A stretch of 9,463 nt of DNA from Rhodothermaceae bacterium. Lineage in GTDB: Bacteria; Bacteroidota; Rhodothermia; Rhodothermales; JAHEMB01. The stretch spans positions 1 through 9,463 of the forward strand of contig JAHEMB010000076.1 in NCBI GenBank assembly GCA_024643915.1, given 5' to 3'. A program made the position numbers and the translations under genes. Below the pieces are notes generated by a model that searched no databases, had not been told where the DNA came from, and worked only from the letters and a program-made list of their open reading frames with translations. Below are positions 6,838 through 9,463 of this stretch, in pieces. The number at the start of each line of letters is the position of its first letter. Within the stretch, counting starts at the first letter, position 1.

Positions 6838-8343
6838 TTACCGAACCGCTTGTGCGAGCGAGGCCGCTGACGCCTCCCGGACGCGGGGCGACGGGTCGTC
6901 GAGAGCACGATGGAGCGCGACGAGGGCGCCGGGCAGGACATCCTGCATACGCTGCCGGTCTTTTGCGTCGAGGGTATCGTCGAGCCAGGTGGGGGCCGTG
7001 TGGAAGGCGTGCGCCGCCTCCAGCCGCACCGCCTCGCTCGGGTCGTCCAGGGCGGCAGCAAGGCCCTCGACGGCAAGGTAACAATGGATCTCGCCGAGCG
7101 CCCCCACAACCGTCGTGCGAAGGGCCGGATCGGGGTGGTGCAGCAGGTCCATGAGGCGGTAGACGGCCCGCCGAACCCTGCGCACTCCGAGGGCTTGGAT
7201 CGTCGCATGGCTCGGCGTCGGTTCAGCGTTGAGGCGGGCGAGGAGTGTCTCGACGGTTGTTTCGGCAGGGAGATCTTCCTCCGGCAGGGCGGCGCGCCAC
7301 GGCTGGAAGGCAGCCAGGGGAAGGAGGAAGCCGAGGAGGAGCACGGCTGTCAGCAGGGCCGCCCGCAGGGTGAGTGTCCCCCGTGGCTGGCTGTGGAGGA
7401 TGGCCTGGATGCGCTCGTGGAGGGCGGTGGGACGCGCCATGCCGAGGGCGGCGCCCTGCCAGGGGAAGCCGACCCGGAGCGACCGCGCGAGATCAAGCAA
7501 AGCGGCGGCGTATTCGTGGGATCGGGCGCCGGCGCGGAGCACATAGTCGTCGCAGGCGCGCTCCTGCTCGGCGCGCATCCGGCGGGCCGCCGCCCACACG
7601 AGCGGGTTGAACCAGTAAAGGGCGCAGGCGACGTGCGCGGCGAGGTGGCTCAGGTAGTCGCGGCGCCGGTGGTGGGCCAGCTCGTGCAACAGCACCACGC
7701 GTCGCCGCGCCTCGGGCCAGGTCGTAGCCCCGGCAGGCAGCAGGACGACGGGCCGGCGCACGCCCCACGTCATCACCAGGGCGGGGTGAGGGTGGCACAG
7801 GAGCCGCACGGGCGCACGCAGCCCAAGGCGCCGGGCGAGGTGGGCGTTCAGCGCCTGCCAGCCATCGTCGTCGAGTGGACGGGCGCGGCGGGTGAGGAGA
7901 GTCACCCGCAGCAGATCGAGGCCCAGCCGGCTCAGGAGGGCCGCTGCGCCGAGTCCCCAGATGAGCACCAGCCAGGCAGCCGAAGCCGGAAACGCCGGCT
8001 CGGCCGCCTCCGCCAGGGGAACGAGGCGAGCCGCCTCGTCGTGTGTGGCGGAAGGCGCGCCAGCATCGAACGGCAGGGCGAAGGGCCATTCCGACAGAGA
8101 GGCCGCCGGCAGACTCGGCAGCGCCGCCACACGCCAGGCTGGCAGCATGGCGGACAGCAAGGGCAGCAGCAGCAGGCCGAGCAGGGCAAAGCACCAGACG
8201 CCGTGGCGGGCCGCCGCCGAGGCGCCGCGCAGCAGCCAGGCCGCGACCCCCGCTGCGCCCAGCAGGAGCGATGCTTTGAGCAGCCCGGCGATGATCAGCT
8301 CGGTGCCCAGGAGAGCCGTCAACGGCGCGGCGAATTCATTCAT
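6838..8343 (-). CDS. BlaR1-like M56 membrane metallopeptidase with C-terminal HEAT-repeat domain
   Basis: This 501-residue protein is a gluzincin-type membrane protease like BlaR1/MecR1, which cleaves or inactivates its partner BlaI repressor on sensing a signal. Membrane segments are at about 11-38, 48-68, 122-147 and 326-347. The zinc site HELAHH is at 220-225 (His220, Glu221, His224) with the downstream EQERACDD at 259-266, both in the loop between segments 3 and 4, which is cytoplasmic in BlaR1. After segment 4 there is no penicillin-binding domain. Residues about 385-501 instead form two to three HEAT-like helical repeats (LMDLLHHPDPALRTTVVGAL, then LAAALDDPSEAVRLEAAHAF and LHRALDDPSPRVREASAASL). 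By BlaR1 topology this domain would face the periplasm. The ATG at 8343 overlaps the end of the repressor gene by 8 bases (ATGAATGA), implying translational coupling. What it senses is unknown. Confidence 0.9.
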   Translation of the reverse strand: MNEFAAPLTALLGTELIIAGLLKASLLLGAAGVAAWLLRGASAAARHGVWCFALLGLLLLPLLSAMLPAWRVAALPSLPAASLSEWPFALPFDAGAPSATHDEAARLVPLAEAAEPAFPASAAWLVLIWGLGAAALLSRLGLDLLRVTLLTRRARPLDDDGWQALNAHLARRLGLRAPVRLLCHPHPALVMTWGVRRPVVLLPAGATTWPEARRRVVLLHELAHHRRRDYLSHLAAHVACALYWFNPLVWAAARRMRAEQERACDDYVLRAGARSHEYAAALLDLARSLRVGFPWQGAALGMARPTALHERIQAILHSQPRGTLTLRAALLTAVLLLGFLLPLAAFQPWRAALPEEDLPAETTVETLLARLNAEPTPSHATIQALGVRRVRRAVYRLMDLLHHPDPALRTTVVGALGEIHCYLAVEGLAAALDDPSEAVRLEAAHAFHTAPTWLDDTLDAKDRQRMQDVLPGALVALHRALDDPSPRVREASAASLAQAVR

Positions 8344-8734
8344 CGGTCTCTGCCTCTCGTCTCGCTGCGGCCACCCAGGCAGCGATCTCGTCCAGTTCCT
8401 TTTCCGAGAGTTTGGCCGAGGACATGTCCAGGAGGGTGAGAATGGCGCGGGAGGGCGAGCCGCTGAAAAAGGTTTGCATCAGGTGTTGGAGGGCCGAAAG
8501 CTTGGCTTTGTCGGCGGGCACCGCTGGGGCATAGAGGTAGCGCGGGCCGTCCTGCCGATGGGTCAGGTAGCCTTTCTTCTCCAGGATGCCGAGCGTCACG
8601 CGGACCGCGTTGTAAGCGGGCTCATCCGGCAGGCGGCGGGCCACGTCGGCCACACTGGCCTCGCCCAGCCGGTACACCACGTCCATGATCTGGCTTTCGC
8701 GGCGGCTCAGGTGCGTGTGTAAGGGCTTCGGCAT
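8336..8734 (-). CDS. blaI: BlaI/MecI-family winged-helix transcriptional repressor
   Basis: The 132-residue product begins MPKPLHTHLSRRESQIMDVV, with the family start (LSRRE-QIMDVVY), and has VADVARRLPDEPAYNAVRVT then LGILEKKGYL at about 28-57, the helix-turn-helix and wing of penicillinase repressors. The dimerisation half contains TFFSGSPSRAILTLLD and SEKELDEIAAW. Family members bind operators as dimers and are inactivated when a partner M56 protease acts; the partner gene overlaps this one by 8 bases. ATG at 8734 gives the normal family length. An in-frame ATG at 8824 would add 30 residues read straight through a candidate operator and was rejected. The Shine-Dalgarno site is poor. Two TGYA-N8-TRCA sites lie 27-42 and 86-101 bases upstream, consistent with autorepression. 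Regulation of a beta-lactamase is not implied, as none is present here. Confidence 0.93.
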   Translation of the reverse strand: MPKPLHTHLSRRESQIMDVVYRLGEASVADVARRLPDEPAYNAVRVTLGILEKKGYLTHRQDGPRYLYAPAVPADKAKLSALQHLMQTFFSGSPSRAILTLLDMSSAKLSEKELDEIAAWVAAARREAETDE

Positions 8735-8760
8735 AGCGGGGTTGCATGGGTTCTTCGGGG

Positions 8761-8776
8761 TGCAGTTTTTTTTGCA
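8761..8776. promoter_or_regulatory. Candidate BlaI operator, proximal to the repressor gene
   Basis: TGCAGTTTTTTTTGCA, inside the perfect 6-base inverted repeat GGTGCA/TGCACC (8759-8764 and 8773-8778), lies 27 bases before the repressor ATG. It has the same 4-8-4 layout as sites at 8820 and 6780. The position fits a repressor that blocks its own promoter or early transcription. Confidence 0.55.
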
Positions 8777-8819
8777 CCTGCCTGCATGGTCGGGTGTACG
8801 GTCGTAAAAAGCAAGAGGG

Positions 8820-8835
8820 TGCAAAAAAATTTACA
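8820..8835. promoter_or_regulatory. Candidate BlaI operator, distal to the repressor gene
   Basis: TGCAAAAAAATTTACA is a near-palindrome (TGCAAA/TTTACA, one mismatch) differing from the 6780 site at two positions only. It is centred 59 bases from the proximal site and 86-101 bases before the repressor ATG. Together the two sites could allow cooperative binding of repressor dimers. No promoter boxes were identified with confidence. Confidence 0.55.
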
Positions 8836-8846
8836 TCCTCGCTCTC

Positions 8847-8867
8847 AAAAGGGCCGACGAACAGCCC
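8847..8867 (-). terminator. Probable intrinsic terminator upstream of the repressor operon
   Basis: On the - strand GGGCTG, loop TTCGT, CGGCCC forms a 6-bp stem (one G-U pair) closed by a UUCG-like loop and followed by TTTT. It would stop transcripts coming from the transposase remnant just before the distal operator at 8820-8835, insulating the repressor operon. Confidence 0.45.
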
Positions 8868-8870
8868 ACT

Positions 8871-8898
8871 GGAACAGCCCATCCCTTTGGGCCGCTCC
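8871..8898 (-). repeat. Hairpin-forming inverted repeat with adjoining direct repeat
   Basis: On the - strand GGAGCGGCCC and GGGCTGTTCC (arms 8889-8898 and 8871-8880) pair over ten positions with two G-U pairs around an 8-base loop. On the + strand the pairs would be A-C mismatches, so the fold is specific to a - strand RNA. The motif GAACAGCCCA occurs twice in tandem (8859-8868 and 8872-8881), shared between this hairpin and the neighbouring terminator. Function unknown. Confidence 0.4.
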
Positions 8899-8927
8899 AG
8901 GTGCGTTCCGCAGGCCTGTCTCTCATC

Positions 8928-8980
8928 AAGGGGAGAGTGTCCAGGTGTGGCGCCCCGCTCTCCCAGAGACACTCCCCTTT
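8928..8980. repeat. Imperfect long inverted repeat beside the transposase remnant
   Basis: AAGGGGAGAGTGTC (8928-8941) pairs with GACACTCCCCTT (8968-8979), leaving an AG bulge, around a 26-base GC-rich loop. It lies within 20 bases of the transposase stop codon. It may be the terminator of that gene or part of the element end. No terminal inverted repeat partner or target duplication was found in the window. The stretch 8836-8995 as a whole contains no credible gene. Confidence 0.4.
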
Positions 8981-8995
8981 TGAAGGGCAGGGCTG

Positions 8996-9154
8996 TTAAG
9001 TTCTCATAAGCTTTAGGAATTCTTTGACTTTGTTGACGAAGCACGCCGTTGCCGTCTTGAGTGATCCATAGCCCGGATGCCGGTAGAGCGTCAAAGCCAA
9101 GCTCTTCAAGAGCGACACATTCGCTGCTGCTTGTTTCGAGGCGATACCTGATGA
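8996..9154 (-). mobile_element. Decayed insertion sequence: C-terminus of a DDE-type transposase
   Basis: A - strand frame that ends with TAA at 8998-8996 reads SKQAAANVSLLKSLALTLYR, then HPGYGSLKTATACF and VNKVKEFLKLMRT. The pattern N-x3-LK-LALTLYR, GY-SLK-A and a final EFLKLM resembles the C-terminal helices of IS4/ISAs1-like DDE transposases, where an NLALL-like helix follows the catalytic core. Only about 50 residues remain. There is no in-frame start or catalytic region, and upstream of about 9150 the sequence changes to a + strand barrel fragment. The element is therefore a truncated leftover that cannot move. Family assignment is from pattern memory only, and which end of the element survives is not settled. 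Confidence 0.5.
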
Positions 9155-9463
9155 ACGGGCTGGGCGACCGGCAGGGGGGTGCCTTCCTCAACGTGATCGT
9201 GCCCGTGTGGCGTCCCCGTGCCCGCTTCTTCGGAGGCCATGCTCAGCGCCGTCCTCCGCCTCGAAGGCATCGATTAGAACATGGGCACTTTCGACGCCAC
9301 CGGTACGCGCATCCGAGACGAGCTCTACGTCCTCGTGGGAGGGCTGAGTTTCCGGCCCGTCTCCGGCACCGTCATCCGCGCCATCTACCGGCGGCATTGG
9401 GCGCATGACCTGCTGGGCAACCCCGCCGCCCGCGCCACCGGCTTCCAGGTGGGCCTGGCGAGC
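9151..9463 (+). pseudogene. Outer-membrane beta-barrel gene fragment with frameshift and in-frame stop (runs off window)
   Basis: From about 9151 one frame reads NGLGDRQGGAFLNVIVPVWR and then PRARFF to about 9231. The sense then passes to the next frame as EAMLSAVLRLEGID, hits TAG at 9275-9277, and continues NMGTFDATGTRIRDELYVLV, GGLSFRPVSGTVIRAIYRRH and WAHDLLGNPAARATGFQVGL to the end. Strands such as AVLRLEGID and VLVGGLSFRP, with Arg/aromatic turns, look like the last strands of a porin-like barrel. One extra G at 9232-9233 explains the frame change, and TAG probably replaced Trp or Tyr. The 5' part of the gene is absent, and the fragment abuts the transposase remnant. An alternative is a separate gene starting at ATG 9281 and running off the window; the continuity of barrel-like sequence across the stop argues against it. 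Confidence 0.5.

Noticed and set aside
6910..8439. Open + strand frame of 509 codons opposite the M56 gene
   Set aside because: Its translation is Arg/Gly/Gln-rich without domains, and it lies antisense to a protein with clear membrane segments and zinc motifs. Long antisense frames are expected in DNA with GC-rich third codon positions.
6838..8734. Beta-lactam resistance regulation (classical bla or mec operon)
   Set aside because: The sensor lacks a penicillin-binding domain and no beta-lactamase or low-affinity penicillin-binding protein gene is present, so the family names do not imply this role.
8622..9191. Long - strand frame of 189 codons spanning the repressor upstream region
   Set aside because: It reads through the operators, the hairpins and the transposase remnant in the wrong frame, and overlaps the repressor gene.
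9061..9408. 115-residue + strand frame at the right end
   Set aside because: Its first part is antisense to the transposase remnant and its last part becomes His/Arg/Pro-rich after the frameshift. Only the middle (about 9151-9231) looks like real barrel sequence and is covered by the pseudogene.

Overview
The window is a GC-rich bacterial chromosome segment. Its genes include outer-membrane beta-barrels with C-terminal Phe, a BlaI/M56 regulatory pair, a secreted S9 prolyl oligopeptidase and a short bacterial SRP RNA. Together these suggest a high-GC member of the Bacteroidota/Rhodothermota group (Rhodothermales-like). That placement is inference from composition and gene types; no 16S or other marker gene is present.

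Left end (1-733, + strand): the C-terminal tail of a proline-rich protein that begins outside the window, then a glyoxalase/bleomycin-resistance-fold (VOC) protein, closed by a perfect 19-bp inverted repeat. Next, on the - strand and read from right to left (3957 to 761), come a 670-residue outer-membrane beta-barrel protein, coaE (last step of coenzyme A synthesis), a 60-residue charged helical protein and the SRP RNA gene (ffs) with its U-tract.

Middle (4101-4490, + strand): an intact 69-residue protein followed with an ATGA overlap by an HNH endonuclease gene. That gene has lost its catalytic middle, carries an in-frame stop, and keeps only its first 26 codons and its conserved tail.

Right-centre (8835 down to 4550, - strand): this is the most interesting block. 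A BlaI/MecI-type repressor gene overlaps by 8 bases a BlaR1-like M56 membrane metallopeptidase gene. That protein carries a C-terminal HEAT-repeat domain where BlaR1 has its penicillin sensor. A secreted prolyl oligopeptidase gene follows. Three 16-base sites of the form TGYA-N8-TRCA, with A/T-only or nearly A/T-only centres, occur in this window. Two lie in front of the repressor gene and one in the gap in front of the peptidase gene. I read this as a self-regulated sensor-protease circuit that controls a periplasmic peptidase through a shared operator.

Right end (8847-9463): a structured non-coding stretch with a likely - strand terminator insulating the repressor operon, then a decayed transposase C-terminus on the - strand. 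It abuts a + strand beta-barrel gene fragment carrying a one-base frameshift and an in-frame TAG and running off the window. No CRISPR array, tRNA or rRNA was seen.
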